Assembly (NCBI GenBank): GCA_023387335.1
Contig: JAEWIF010000052.1
Span: 62,001 to 126,000 of the forward strand
Source of the DNA: Pseudomonadota bacterium
Lineage (GTDB): Bacteria > Pseudomonadota > Gammaproteobacteria > Burkholderiales > Burkholderiaceae_C
DNA length: 64,000 nt
Direction of reading: 5' to 3'
Positions 26,782 through 34,963 of this stretch are shown here, piece by piece; the stretch's first letter is position 1; every line of letters begins with the position of its first letter. The notes under the pieces were generated by a model. That model saw only the letters and a list, made by a program, of their open reading frames with translations, was not told the DNA's origin and did no database searches. The position numbers were made by a program, and so were the translations under genes.

Positions 26782-27915
26782 CTAGCGCACCTGCTCCCAC
26801 CACCGCGTCGACCTGAACTCCCGGTCCGCGTCCACCCACTCGCCCAGGCGCGGCGTCACCAGGTCGACGCCCGCGCGCGTCGCCTCGGCCACGGTGCGGC
26901 GGATGGGCTCGTCCCAGTCGTGGTACGCGAGGTTGAAGGTGGACCAGTGGACCGGGAACATGCGCCGGGCACGCACGTCGCGGCTCACCTGCACGGCCTT
27001 CTCGGGCGTCATGTGGATGTCGGTCCAGGCGGCGCCGGGGCCGTAGGCGCCGATCTTGATGAAGGCCATGTCGAACGGGCCCAGGCGCGCGCCGATGTCC
27101 TGGAACAACCCGGCGTAACCGGTGTCGCCGCTGTAGAAGAACCGGTGCCGCGGCCCGACGACGGACCAGCTCGACCACAGCGTCGAACTGCGGTTGTCGA
27201 GGCCGCGGCCCGAGTAGTGCCGGGTCGGCGTGCAGACGATGCGCACGCCGTTGCCCAGCGTGCGCTCCTGCCACCACTCCAGCTCCTCGACCTGCGCGGC
27301 CGGCACGCCCCAGCGTTCGAGATGCGCGCCTATGCCCAGCGGCACGAAGAACCGCGAACCGCGCGCGGCCAGGTGGCGCACCGTGTCCATGTCGAGGTGG
27401 TCGTAGTGGTCGTGCGAGATGAGCACCGCGTCGATCTTCGGCAGGTCGGCCAGCGCGATCGGCGGCGCATGGAAACGCCGCGGCCCGACCGGCAGCGGCG
27501 ACACGCGCTCGGCGAACACCGGGTCCAGCAGCAGGCGCAGGCCGTCGAGCTCGACGTAGGTGCTGGCATGGCCGATCCAGAAAGCGCGCAGTCCCGCCGA
27601 GGGTGGCGGCGACGCGAGCGCGGACTTGTCGACGGCCTGCAGGGGAAGCGGCGCGGGCGGCTCGCGCACCTCGTCGCCGGAGAACTGCCGCACGGTGTAG
27701 TCGGCCAGCGACGTGGTGCTGGGCGCCTCGGGCTCCAGGTTGACGAAGCGACCCTCGCGGTACTGGGGATTGGCCTTCGCGCGCTCGAGCCGCGCGCCGG
27801 TCATCGGCGCTCCGAACTGCGGCAGCGACAGGACTGCCCACGCGGCCGCGGCGAGCGCTGCCGCCACGAGGGCGAGGACGACGATCGAACGTACAACCCA
27901 GCGCGCTGCACCCAT
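26782..27915 (-). CDS. Membrane-anchored MBL-fold hydrolase (UlaG / NAPE-PLD type)
   Basis: A 377-residue protein with one N-terminal transmembrane helix (about 8-30). The metallo-beta-lactamase motif SHDHYDHLD (167-175) follows FWIGHASTYVELDG; later metal ligands are in FFYSGDTGY and the final MFPVHWSTFNLAYHDW (read as MFPVHWST and FNLAYHDW). The order matches the beta-lactamase_2 group that includes NAPE-phospholipase D and UlaG. It is probably a periplasmic phosphodiesterase or lactonase. GGAGGTGAGCC precedes the start. It is upstream of katG on the same strand, but a shared transcript is unproven. Confidence 0.87.
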   Translation of the reverse strand: MGAARWVVRSIVVLALVAAALAAAAWAVLSLPQFGAPMTGARLERAKANPQYREGRFVNLEPEAPSTTSLADYTVRQFSGDEVREPPAPLPLQAVDKSALASPPPSAGLRAFWIGHASTYVELDGLRLLLDPVFAERVSPLPVGPRRFHAPPIALADLPKIDAVLISHDHYDHLDMDTVRHLAARGSRFFVPLGIGAHLERWGVPAAQVEELEWWQERTLGNGVRIVCTPTRHYSGRGLDNRSSTLWSSWSVVGPRHRFFYSGDTGYAGLFQDIGARLGPFDMAFIKIGAYGPGAAWTDIHMTPEKAVQVSRDVRARRMFPVHWSTFNLAYHDWDEPIRRTVAEATRAGVDLVTPRLGEWVDADREFRSTRWWEQVR

Positions 27916-27969
27916 GGCTCACCTCCGCGGGACGGATGGCGAGCGATTATGGCGAGCGCGCGGCGGGCT

Positions 27970-28416
27970 TCAGTCCAGCAGGTTCGCCGGCACCTTGCCG
28001 CCGTTGTCGGCGACCTTGCGCATCACCTGCTTGTGCAGCCAGATGTTCATCGCGGCCGAATCGCCCTTGTCGCCGGTGTAGCCCAGCTCGTCGGCGAGCG
28101 CCTTGCGCTCCTGAAGGCTGCTCTCCATGCCGAGCAGCTTCATCAGGTCGACGATGGAAGTGCGCCAGTTGAGCTTCTGCGGATTCTTCGCCGCCAGCTC
28201 CTCCAGCACCTGCTCCATGTCGACGTCGTTGAGGGCGACGACGGCGGGCTTGGCCTGTTGCGCGGGCGCGGGCTGTTGCGCAGTCGAAGGCGTGGCGGTG
28301 GACTGGGCCGGTGCGGCCTGCGGGGCGGAAGCGGTGGTCGTCGCCGCGGCGCCGCCGCCTGCCGGCGCCTTTCCGCGGTTGCGCAGGCGATCGAAGATGT
28401 TGGACAGGATGCCCAT
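27970..28416 (-). CDS. DUF3597 domain protein
   Basis: A 148-residue cytosolic protein. MGILSNIFDRL opens it, a low-complexity Ala/Pro/Gln/Thr linker covers about 20-70, and the DUF3597 domain follows (VDMEQVLEELAAKNPQKLNW, SIVDLMKLLGMESSL, ADELGYTGDKGDSAAMN). The start was set at this ATG because AAAGGAGAAGCTC stands directly before it, rather than ten codons upstream. The linker is compositionally unusual. Family function unknown; fold prediction for this domain suggests a lysozyme-like or CAP-independent small helical unit, which I cannot verify. Confidence 0.8.
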   Translation of the reverse strand: MGILSNIFDRLRNRGKAPAGGGAAATTTASAPQAAPAQSTATPSTAQQPAPAQQAKPAVVALNDVDMEQVLEELAAKNPQKLNWRTSIVDLMKLLGMESSLQERKALADELGYTGDKGDSAAMNIWLHKQVMRKVADNGGKVPANLLD

Positions 28417-28607
28417 GAGCTTCTCCTTTGCGTTGAAGGAGGCCATCCTGACGGGCCACGCGTCCCGGCCCGTGTCGGACGCCGTCAGCAGCGAAGGTAG
28501 GTCACCGGCAAGGCGAGCGAGTCACGTGATCCCGATCGAACACGCTCGTGCGGCCACGACGAGACTCGTCGCGTGGCGAAGAAATCCCCGATCGCGCTGC
28601 GCGGGCG

Positions 28608-28805
28608 CTAGTACGCCCACCCCGCCTGCGCCTTCGCGAGTTGCTGGCACTCCTGCACGGAGGCCAGCTCCACGACCTTGCCGCTCGAGTGGAGCGCGAG
28701 GCCGTGGCCCAGGTCGGTCCACTCGCTCGCCGTGGTGAAACGGGGGGCCGCCAGCAGCAGCACGGCCGCCACGGCCGCGAGCGCGATGAGGACGGAACTT
28801 CGCAT
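28608..28805 (-). CDS. Small exported protein, paralogue A of a tandem pair
   Basis: A 65-residue protein with an N-terminal hydrophobic signal (about 5-20, ending LLLAAPRF) and a short mature part containing DLGHGLALHSSGKVVELASV. AGGAGACCTTC precedes the ATG. The mature segment resembles that of the next gene upstream (DLGSGIVMTADGQILLDV), suggesting a local duplication. No known family. It is too small for most annotation filters. Confidence 0.6.
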   Translation of the reverse strand: MRSSVLIALAAVAAVLLLAAPRFTTASEWTDLGHGLALHSSGKVVELASVQECQQLAKAQAGWAY

Positions 28806-28814
28806 GAAGGTCTC

Positions 28815-29015
28815 CTAGTGCCGGACCACTGAAGCCGGTCGGGCCGAACGTGGAACGTCGAGCAGGATCTGCCCATCGGCGGTCATCACGATCCCGCTTC
28901 CGAGGTCCACGTCCTCGGCCGCCACGGTGAAGGCATCGGCTCCGCCGCCGCAGCCGGCGATGCAGAACACCGCGAGCAGCGACGACACCCAGCCGCGGAC
29001 CAGCGAATGCCTCAT
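28815..29015 (-). CDS. Small lipoprotein, paralogue B of a tandem pair
   Basis: A 66-residue protein with a lipoprotein signal (lipobox IAGC, Cys22), then VDLGSGIVMTADGQILLDVP, which parallels the neighbouring 65-residue protein. Start chosen at MRHSLVRG because AGGAGGCGGCC lies just upstream; the longer frame upstream lacks support. The two genes are 9 bp apart on the same strand, so probably one transcript. Function unknown. Confidence 0.6.
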   Translation of the reverse strand: MRHSLVRGWVSSLLAVFCIAGCGGGADAFTVAAEDVDLGSGIVMTADGQILLDVPRSARPASVVRH

Positions 29016-29190
29016 GGCCGCCTCCTGCCTTCCCGTCGATCGGGCATGGGTGATAGTTCCCGCGCCAGTCGCCTTCAACGCGGGACTTGAAAGCTTTGGA
29101 AACAGTAGCGGTTCGCGCTCCACGCGCTCAACCATGCGCTCTCCGCCCCACGCCTCGTTTCTCTCGCGCCCGCGGCCAGGAAGAGCTCGG

Positions 29191-29218
29191 TTGCGTGATC
29201 GCGCGCACGCCTTATCAA
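29191..29218 (+). promoter_or_regulatory. Candidate sigma-70 promoter of the PQQ dehydrogenase/cytochrome c genes
   Basis: TTGCGT (29191-29196) and TATCAA (29213-29218) are separated by 16 bp, 37 bp before the ATG. Both boxes are imperfect. Confidence 0.35.
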
Positions 29219-29227
29219 AATGGCCTT

Positions 29228-29239
29228 GCCTGATCAGGC
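29228..29239. repeat. Perfect 12-bp palindrome in the leader of the PQQ dehydrogenase gene
   Basis: GCCTGATCAGGC lies just upstream of the ribosome site (ACAAGGAGACAAGC), flanked by CCTTG and CAAGG that could extend the stem and partly hide the ribosome site. It may be an operator or an RNA hairpin. Confidence 0.5.
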
Positions 29240-29254
29240 GACAAGGAGACAAGC

Positions 29255-30550
29255 ATGGCGATGAAGAAGATCCGTACCTGCATCGCATTGGCGATGCTTG
29301 GCAGCGTGGGCTTCCCGGCCCTGGCGCAGACCACGCCCGCCACGCCGCCCCCGGCGGGCACACCGGCGTCCCCACCCGCGGCCGCGCCCGCCGCCACTGC
29401 CGCTGCCGGAGCGGCGTCCGCGCCGGCCGACGAACCGGGCTGGGCCAAGGGCCGGCCCAAGAGCGACGTCGCGATGAAGATGGCCCCGGTGCCGGCGTTC
29501 CCGATCCCGACCGCGCCGGACAAGCTGCCCACGGCCAAGTTCAAGCTGCCGCCCGGCTTCAAGGCCGAGACCTGGGCCTCGGGCATCCTCGATGCGCGCG
29601 AGCTGCGCCAGGGCGACAAGGGCAACATCTTCGTGAGTTCGCTGTTCGTCGCGAACAAGGTCTATGCCGTTCCCGAGAAGGGCGGCGCCGACCGCAAGGC
29701 CAAGGTGGTGATCGACAACCTGCCCATGGCCACCGGCATCGCGCTCCACAAGGGCAGCCTGTACGTGGGCACGAACACCAAGCTCCTGCGCTACGACAAC
29801 ATCGAGGACAACCTCGACAAGCCCGGCGAGCCCAAGGTGATCACCGACAAGTGGCCCGGCGGCACCGACCACAGCTGGAAGTACTTCCGCATCAAGGACG
29901 AGAAGCTCTACTACAACATCGGCGCGCCCTGCAACATCTGCGACCCCGGCGAGTACGCCAAGATCTACCGCATGAACCTGGACGGCAGCAACGTCGAGAC
30001 GGTGGCCGCGGGCGTGCGCAACACGGTGGGCTTCGACTTCGATCCCAAGACCGGCAACCTCTGGTTCACCGACAACGGGCGCGACTGGTTCAGCGAGGAA
30101 CTGCCCAACGACGAACTCAACGTGGTGACGAAGCCGGGCCAGCACTTCGGCTATCCGTTCTGCCACCAGGGCAACATCCCGGACCCCGAGTTCGGATGGG
30201 GCAAGTCGTGCAACGACTACGCCAAGCCCGCCGCGCTGCTGGGCCCGCACGCCGGCTCGCTGGGCATGACCTTCTATCAGGGCAAGATGTTCCCGGCCAA
30301 GTACCAGGGCGCGATGTTCATCGCCCGCCACGGTCCCTGGAACCGCACCCAGAAGTACGCCGACATCCTGGTCGCGCGGCCTGACGGCAAGGGCGGCGCC
30401 AAGGTCGAGACGTTCATGACCGGCTTCGTCGAGAACAACAACTACCTGGGCCGCCCGGTGGACTTCCTGGTGATGAAGGACGGCTCGCTGCTGATCAGCG
30501 ACGACCACGCCGGCGCCATCTACCGCATCACCTACAGCGGCGGCAAATGA
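29255..30550 (+). CDS. PQQ-type soluble sugar (sorbosone/glucose) dehydrogenase-like protein
   Basis: A 431-residue periplasmic protein with a signal peptide (cleavage near ALAQT), an Ala/Pro-rich stretch to about residue 65, then a beta-propeller like soluble glucose/L-sorbosone dehydrogenases: FKLPPGFKAETWASG, GVRNTVGFDFDPKTGNLWFT with DNGRDW, HFGYPFCHQG, RHGPWNRTQKYAD and a closing LLISDDHAGAIYRITY. It probably oxidises a sugar or alcohol using PQQ. Its stop overlaps the start of a di-heme cytochrome c gene (ATGA), the likely electron acceptor. Confidence 0.85.
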   Translation: MAMKKIRTCIALAMLGSVGFPALAQTTPATPPPAGTPASPPAAAPAATAAAGAASAPADEPGWAKGRPKSDVAMKMAPVPAFPIPTAPDKLPTAKFKLPPGFKAETWASGILDARELRQGDKGNIFVSSLFVANKVYAVPEKGGADRKAKVVIDNLPMATGIALHKGSLYVGTNTKLLRYDNIEDNLDKPGEPKVITDKWPGGTDHSWKYFRIKDEKLYYNIGAPCNICDPGEYAKIYRMNLDGSNVETVAAGVRNTVGFDFDPKTGNLWFTDNGRDWFSEELPNDELNVVTKPGQHFGYPFCHQGNIPDPEFGWGKSCNDYAKPAALLGPHAGSLGMTFYQGKMFPAKYQGAMFIARHGPWNRTQKYADILVARPDGKGGAKVETFMTGFVENNNYLGRPVDFLVMKDGSLLISDDHAGAIYRITYSGGK

Positions 30551-31224
30551 CGGTGCGACGCTGGGCCGCGGGCGTGGCGGCCTGCGTCTCGGTGCTGGCG
30601 GTGGCGGCCTTGCCGCCGCTCGCCGGCGCGCAGGACAAGGCCCGACCGAAGAACGCAACACCCGCCGGCGGCGCTTCCGCCGCCAAGGCGCCGCAGGCGG
30701 TCGACTACGCGCAGCGCTTCGCGAGCCAGTGCGCCGCCTGCCATGGCGCCAACGGCCGCAGCGACATGGCGGGCACGCCGGTGCTGGCCGGCCAGCCCTC
30801 GCTGTATGCGATCACGCAGCTGTTCCTGTTCCGCGAAGGCCGGCGCAGCAACCAGCCGATGACCGCCGTGGCCAAGACCCTGTCGGACGAGGACATGCGC
30901 GGCTTCGCCGACTACATCGGCACCCTGCCGCCGGTGCCCGCGCCGGCGCCGCGCGCGCCGGACGATGCCGCGCGCATGGCCAAGGGCAGGTCGCTCGCGG
31001 AACAGCACAAGTGCGTGTTCTGCCACGGCGCCAACCTCGATGGCGGCCAGCAGGTGCCGCGGATCGCGGGGCAGAAGGAGGACTACCTGCAGGAGAGCCT
31101 GCGCGGCTTCAAGTCGGGCAGCCGTCCGGGCTACACGCAGGCGATGACGGCGGCGGTGAGCCAGGTGTCGGTCGAGGACCTGGACGCGCTGGCGTACTAC
31201 GCGGCCCGGTTCGCGGGCAAGTAG
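30547..31224 (+). CDS. Di-heme c-type cytochrome, partner of the PQQ dehydrogenase
   Basis: A 225-residue exported protein with two CxxCH sites: CAACH (62-66) and CVFCH near residue 160. Met ligand candidates are in QPMTAV and YTQAMTAAV. The layout matches cytochrome c4-type proteins of two similar domains. It shares the ATGA overlap with the dehydrogenase gene, so it should take electrons from it to the respiratory chain. Confidence 0.9.
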   Translation: MTVRRWAAGVAACVSVLAVAALPPLAGAQDKARPKNATPAGGASAAKAPQAVDYAQRFASQCAACHGANGRSDMAGTPVLAGQPSLYAITQLFLFREGRRSNQPMTAVAKTLSDEDMRGFADYIGTLPPVPAPAPRAPDDAARMAKGRSLAEQHKCVFCHGANLDGGQQVPRIAGQKEDYLQESLRGFKSGSRPGYTQAMTAAVSQVSVEDLDALAYYAARFAGK

Positions 31225-31343
31225 GCCTCCATGCCGGGCGCGCGGCTAGGGGCTGGATACCGGCGGGAAGACCGCCGCCTGAGCCCGGTGGATGGCCGGG
31301 GCGCCTAGACTGCACGTCCCTGTCATCCGTTGGAGAAAAGAAA

Positions 31344-31826
31344 GTGATTGCCAAGAACACGATCTGCCTCTGGTACGACGGTGCCGCCGAGGAAGCGGCG
31401 CGGTTCTACGCGAAGACGTTCCCGGACAGCGAGGTGAAAGCGGTGCACCGCGCGCCCGGCGACTATCCGGCCGGGAAGGAAGGCGATGTCATCACCGTCG
31501 AGTTCACCGTCATCGGCATCCCCTGCATCGGCCTGAACGGCGGCTCCGCGTTCAGGCACAACGAGGCGTTCTCGTTCCAGGTCGCGACCGACGACCAGGC
31601 CGAGACCGACCGCCTGTGGAACGCCATCGTCGGCAACGGCGGCCAGGAAAGCGCCTGCGGCTGGTGCAAGGACAAGTGGGGCTTGAACTGGCAGATCACG
31701 CCGCGGGCCCTGGTCGACGCGGTCTTCGCCAACCCCGACCGCGCGTCGGCCAAGCGCGCGTTCGAGGCGATGATGGAGATGCGCAAGATCGACATCGCCA
31801 AGATCGAAGCGGCGCGGCGGGGCTGA
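31344..31826 (+). CDS. VOC-family protein (PhnB-like / 3-demethylubiquinone methyltransferase fold)
   Basis: A 160-residue protein of the PhnB-type VOC group: ICLWYDGAAEEAARFYAKTF, GIPCIGLNGGSAFRHNEAFS, CGWCKDKWGLNWQITP and MMEMRKIDIAKIEAA. The start is GTG, with TGGAGAAAAGAAA upstream. Function within this group is mostly unknown; despite the name no C-P bond chemistry is implied. It is followed after 3 bp by a YCII-type gene, a pairing often found in proteobacteria. Confidence 0.85.
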   Translation: MIAKNTICLWYDGAAEEAARFYAKTFPDSEVKAVHRAPGDYPAGKEGDVITVEFTVIGIPCIGLNGGSAFRHNEAFSFQVATDDQAETDRLWNAIVGNGGQESACGWCKDKWGLNWQITPRALVDAVFANPDRASAKRAFEAMMEMRKIDIAKIEAARRG

Positions 31827-31829
31827 GGC

Positions 31830-32204
31830 ATGGCCGAGTACCTGCTGCTGTCCCGGGGCCAATGGGATCCGGCGAAGTCGCCGGCCGAGATCCAGTCCGC
31901 TATCGACAGCTTTTACGCGTGGCACGGCCAGCTGGTCGAACAGGGCAAGTTCAAGTCGGGCCAGCGGCTCGCCAAGGAAACCAAGCTCGTCACGAGCAGC
32001 GGCATCACGGACGGGCCCTTCGCGGAGGCGAAGGAGGTGGTCGGCGGCTACTGGTTCATCGTGGCGGGCAGCCTGGACGAAGCCGCGCGGATCGCCTCGA
32101 AGAACCCCTGCCTGGCTTGCGGGCTGTCGTTCGAGATCCGGCCGCTGGAACTGGAGCCGGCCAGCGCCTATCGCGAAAGCAGCGAGACGCCGCGCAGCGC
32201 ATGA
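31830..32204 (+). CDS. YCII-related (DGPF-domain) protein
   Basis: A 124-residue dimeric alpha/beta protein. The family motif ITDGPFAEAKEVVGGYWFIVA is plain (read as ITDGPFAEAKEV and VGGYWFIVA), with EYLLLSRG at the start. Such genes often sit beside an ECF sigma gene, but here the neighbours are a VOC protein and an aminotransferase. It overlaps the next gene by 4 bp. Exact role unknown. Confidence 0.85.
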   Translation: MAEYLLLSRGQWDPAKSPAEIQSAIDSFYAWHGQLVEQGKFKSGQRLAKETKLVTSSGITDGPFAEAKEVVGGYWFIVAGSLDEAARIASKNPCLACGLSFEIRPLELEPASAYRESSETPRSA

Positions 32205-33097
32205 CCGCCGACTTCACCCAAGGCTGCGCCTTCCAGCGAGGCGAGTACGTGCCCATCAGCCAGGCCTCGATCCCGATGACCGACTGGGGCTTCCTGCGAT
32301 CGGATGCGACCTACGACGTGGTCACCGTGTGGGACGGCGCGTTCTTCCGGCTCGATGCGCACCTGGACCGTTTCTTCGCCAGTTGCGCCAGCTTCCGGCT
32401 GGACCCCGGCAGGTCGCGCGGCGAGGTCGCCGCCGTGCTCGCGGAATGCGTGCGCCGTTCAGGCCTGAAGCGGTCCTACGTGGAGATGATCGTCACGCGC
32501 GGGCAGCCGCCCTGGGGATCGCGCGATCCGCGCCAGGCGGTCAACCAGTTCTACGCCTTCGCCGTGCCGTTCGTGTGGATCGCCAACGAGGAGCAGCGCC
32601 GGCGCGGCCTTCACGTCGTCGTCAGCGACGTGCAGCGCATCCCGCCCGCCAGCGTCGATCCGACGGCCAAGAACTACCACTGGAACGATCTCACGATGGG
32701 CCTGCTCGGCGCCCTCGACGCGGGCGCGGACACGGTCCTCTTGCGCGATGCGCGCGACAACGTGGTGGAAGGCCCCGGGTTCAACGTGTTCGCCGTGATC
32801 GGCGGCCGGCTGGTCACGCCGCGTGAAGGCGTGCTGCACGGCGTGACGCGGCGCACGGTGATCGAGATCGCCCGCGCGGCCGGCCACGAGGTGCTGGAGC
32901 GCGAGCTGCCGATGGCCGAGCTGCTGGGCGCCGACGAGGCCTTCGTCACCAGCTCGGGCGGCGGCGTGATGGCGGTGACGCGGGTGAACGGCACCGCCAT
33001 CGCCGACGGCGGGCCGGGCCGCATCACCCGCGAGCTGGATGCCACCTACTGGCGGTGGCACCAGCTGCCGCGGTACAGCACCGCGATCGTTTACTGA
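32201..33097 (+). CDS. Class IV PLP-dependent aminotransferase
   Basis: A 298-residue fold-type IV enzyme (branched-chain, D-amino acid or aminodeoxychorismate lyase group). The PLP Lys is K157 (DPTAKNYHWND), and the phosphate-binding region includes TVLLRDARDNVVEGPGFNVF (read in two parts, TVLLRDARD and NVVEGPGFNVF) and TSSGGGVMAVTRVNG. The start overlaps the YCII gene (ATGA). Substrate preference cannot be read from the motifs; R-selective amine or D-amino acid transaminases are possible. Its end overlaps the convergent terC gene by 7 bp. Confidence 0.85.
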   Translation: MTADFTQGCAFQRGEYVPISQASIPMTDWGFLRSDATYDVVTVWDGAFFRLDAHLDRFFASCASFRLDPGRSRGEVAAVLAECVRRSGLKRSYVEMIVTRGQPPWGSRDPRQAVNQFYAFAVPFVWIANEEQRRRGLHVVVSDVQRIPPASVDPTAKNYHWNDLTMGLLGALDAGADTVLLRDARDNVVEGPGFNVFAVIGGRLVTPREGVLHGVTRRTVIEIARAAGHEVLERELPMAELLGADEAFVTSSGGGVMAVTRVNGTAIADGGPGRITRELDATYWRWHQLPRYSTAIVY

Positions 33098-33783
33098 CCG
33101 GCGGCCAGTCGCTGGCGGCGGCGGGTGCTGAGCCAGCCCGCGCCCAGCACGCCGATGACGGCCACCGCGTAGACGGTCCAGCGCAGCACCACCTGGCCCG
33201 GCGCGTCGAACACCGGATCGAGCAGCGGCTCGCCGACGATCATCTTGGCCGCCGTGAAGGCCAGCACCGCGGCGCCCGCCTGGATGATGATGGGGAAGCG
33301 GTCGACCAGCTTCAGCACGATCGAGCTGCCGAACACCACGATCGGAACGCTGATGAGCAGGCCGATGACGACCAGGTCGAACGAACCGTGGGCCGCGCCG
33401 GCCACGCCGAGCACGTTGTCCACGCCCATCAGCGCGTCGGCCACGATGATGGTCTTCATCGCGCCCCAGAACGTGGTCGCCGTGACGCCGTGTTCATCCT
33501 CGTCGCCGCTTTGCGACAGCAGGTTGTAGGCGATCCACAGCAGGCCCAGGCCACCGACGAGCATCAGCCCGGGGACCTTGAGCAGCCAGACCACCCCGAC
33601 CGTCATGACCGAGCGCACCGCGATGGCGCCGACGGTTCCCCACACGATGGCGCGCCGGCGCAGGTGGGGAGGGAGGTTGCGTGCCGCCAGCGCGATGACG
33701 ATGGCGTTGTCGCCGGCCAGCACGAGGTCGATCAGGATGATCGCCAGCAGTGCCGAGAACCAGGCGGTCGAGAACAGTTCCAT
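33091..33783 (-). CDS. TerC-family membrane protein, probable Mn2+ exporter
   Basis: A 230-residue polytopic protein with TerC motifs IDLVLAGDNAIVIALAARNL and ADALMGVDNVLGVAGAAHGS, whose acidic residues lie within membrane helices. TerC relatives export manganese or other metals. The start at MELFSTAW is set by GGAGCTCAA directly before it. The gene follows a yybP-ykoY riboswitch that senses Mn2+, which supports the metal role. It is divergent from no gene; the LysR gene upstream is on the same strand. Confidence 0.88.
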   Translation of the reverse strand: MELFSTAWFSALLAIILIDLVLAGDNAIVIALAARNLPPHLRRRAIVWGTVGAIAVRSVMTVGVVWLLKVPGLMLVGGLGLLWIAYNLLSQSGDEDEHGVTATTFWGAMKTIIVADALMGVDNVLGVAGAAHGSFDLVVIGLLISVPIVVFGSSIVLKLVDRFPIIIQAGAAVLAFTAAKMIVGEPLLDPVFDAPGQVVLRWTVYAVAVIGVLGAGWLSTRRRQRLAAGQ

Positions 33784-33859
33784 TTGAGCTCCAGGTAGGT
33801 CGTGAAAACGGACCTGCACCAGGAGTCGAGGGCGCGCCGGCGCGAATGAGCCTCGAACG

Positions 33860-33874
33860 GGCCCGGTGCGGGCC
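33860..33874 (-). promoter_or_regulatory. Hairpin in the terC leader, candidate expression platform
   Basis: GGCCCG and CGGGCC form a perfect 6-bp stem with a 3-nt loop, 6 bp beyond the 3' end of the riboswitch aptamer. No U-run follows, so it may act through translation or Rho rather than as an intrinsic terminator. Confidence 0.4.
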
Positions 33875-33880
33875 GCGGTT

Positions 33881-34004
33881 CGAAGGTCTTGCTCGGCTTG
33901 CTGGAAGTCGGGCCCGGAGTGCCGGAAGCCGCAAGGGCTCCGTATTGACGACACGCCGATCGGGCCGCCGCGGACGCGGCGGGCCGGGGAGCTACTCCCC
34001 TTCG
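33881..34004 (-). ncRNA. yybP-ykoY (Mn2+-sensing) riboswitch aptamer
   Basis: Read on the minus strand the region has the conserved blocks in order: AAGGGGAGTAGC (around 33991-34002), GTCGTCAATACGG (33940-33952) and AGCAAGACC (33885-33893). The closing stem P1 forms from CGAAGG (34004-33999) and CCTTCG (33886-33881). These are the hallmarks of the yybP-ykoY family, which binds Mn2+ and controls Mn exporters. It ends about 97 bp before the terC start. Confidence 0.88.
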
Positions 34005-34013
34005 TGGGCATGG

Positions 34014-34019
34014 ATTAGA
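34014..34019 (-). promoter_or_regulatory. Candidate -10 box for the riboswitch-terC transcript
   Basis: TCTAAT on the minus strand (five of six consensus bases) lies 9 bp before the riboswitch begins. No clear -35 box was found. Confidence 0.45.
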
Positions 34020-34059
34020 TCACAGCGGAGGCGTGCCGTGACGCGACAGGAACGGATAT

Positions 34060-34953
34060 TCAGTCCCGCATCTCCTGTCGCCACACCGTGTCGAAGGCGT
34101 CGAAGAAGGCCTCCTGCATCAGGGACGGCGGCCGATAACGGTTGCGCAGGACGGCGATCGGCAACCGCTCGCGCGTCCGGAAAGGCCTCACCGCCAGATG
34201 CCGGAACGTGGGCCCGGCGACCGCGGCGCGGTCCACGACGGCGATCCCGCCGCCGGCCTGCGCCTGCCAGCAGGCCGAGGTCGCCGAGCGGACATGGAAG
34301 TGCACCTCGACCGAAGCGGCCTGCGCCCCATAGGCCCGAAGCAGCGCCTGGCCGTAAGGCGTGTCCGGCGGCGATCCGATCACGCGCTCGCCCACCAGGT
34401 CCGCGGGAGCGACGACTTTCTTCTTCGCCAGCTTGTGGCCCGGCGGCGCGACGCAGGCCAGGCCGCATTGGTAGCCCGCGACCCGTACCAGGTTCGGATG
34501 GTCGTTGGGCAGCAGCGCGACGCCCACGTCGGCCGACTGGTCCAGCAACGCGTCGGTCAGGATCGGCGCGACGAGGATCTCCATGCGCGTGCGCAGGCCC
34601 GGGAAGCGCTCGGCCAGCAGCGCGAGCGCACGCGGCACCAGGTAGGGCGCGAGGCTGGCGGACACGGCGATGCTGAGCGTCCCGCTGCGCGGCGAGGCCA
34701 GGCTGCGCGAGACGTCGCGCACACGCTCCACGCCGCGCCAGAGCGCTTCGATCTCCGCATGCAGGGCCTGGGCTTCCGGCGTCGGCACCAGCCGGCCCTT
34801 GACGCGGAGGAACAGCGTGAATCCGAGCTGCCGCTGGCACTGCGCCAGCACCTTGCTGATCGCGGGCTGCGAGACATGCAGCAGCTCGGCCGCGCCGCTG
34901 ACGCCCCCGGTCAGAATGACGGCGCGGAAGACTTCCATCTGGCGAAGGTTCAT
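34060..34953 (-). CDS. LysR-family regulator of the Bug/FAD-oxidoreductase genes
   Basis: A 297-residue LysR protein starting MNLRQMEVFRAV, with HTH residues GGVSGAAELLHVSQPAISKV (about 15-34). The effector domain follows. It is divergent from a Bug gene, and a perfect T-N11-A palindrome (34964-34976) lies 11 bp upstream of its start, so it should control itself and the Bug/FAD operon. Longer in-frame starts would overlap that palindrome and are not favoured. Confidence 0.9.
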   Translation of the reverse strand: MNLRQMEVFRAVILTGGVSGAAELLHVSQPAISKVLAQCQRQLGFTLFLRVKGRLVPTPEAQALHAEIEALWRGVERVRDVSRSLASPRSGTLSIAVSASLAPYLVPRALALLAERFPGLRTRMEILVAPILTDALLDQSADVGVALLPNDHPNLVRVAGYQCGLACVAPPGHKLAKKKVVAPADLVGERVIGSPPDTPYGQALLRAYGAQAASVEVHFHVRSATSACWQAQAGGGIAVVDRAAVAGPTFRHLAVRPFRTRERLPIAVLRNRYRPPSLMQEAFFDAFDTVWRQEMRD

Positions 34954-34963
34954 CGGCGGACCA

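Noticed and set aside
31344..31826. PhnB name linking this gene to phosphonate breakdown
   Set aside because: The PhnB-like VOC group has no demonstrated C-P activity, and the gene is 26 kb from phnA with a YCII/aminotransferase context.
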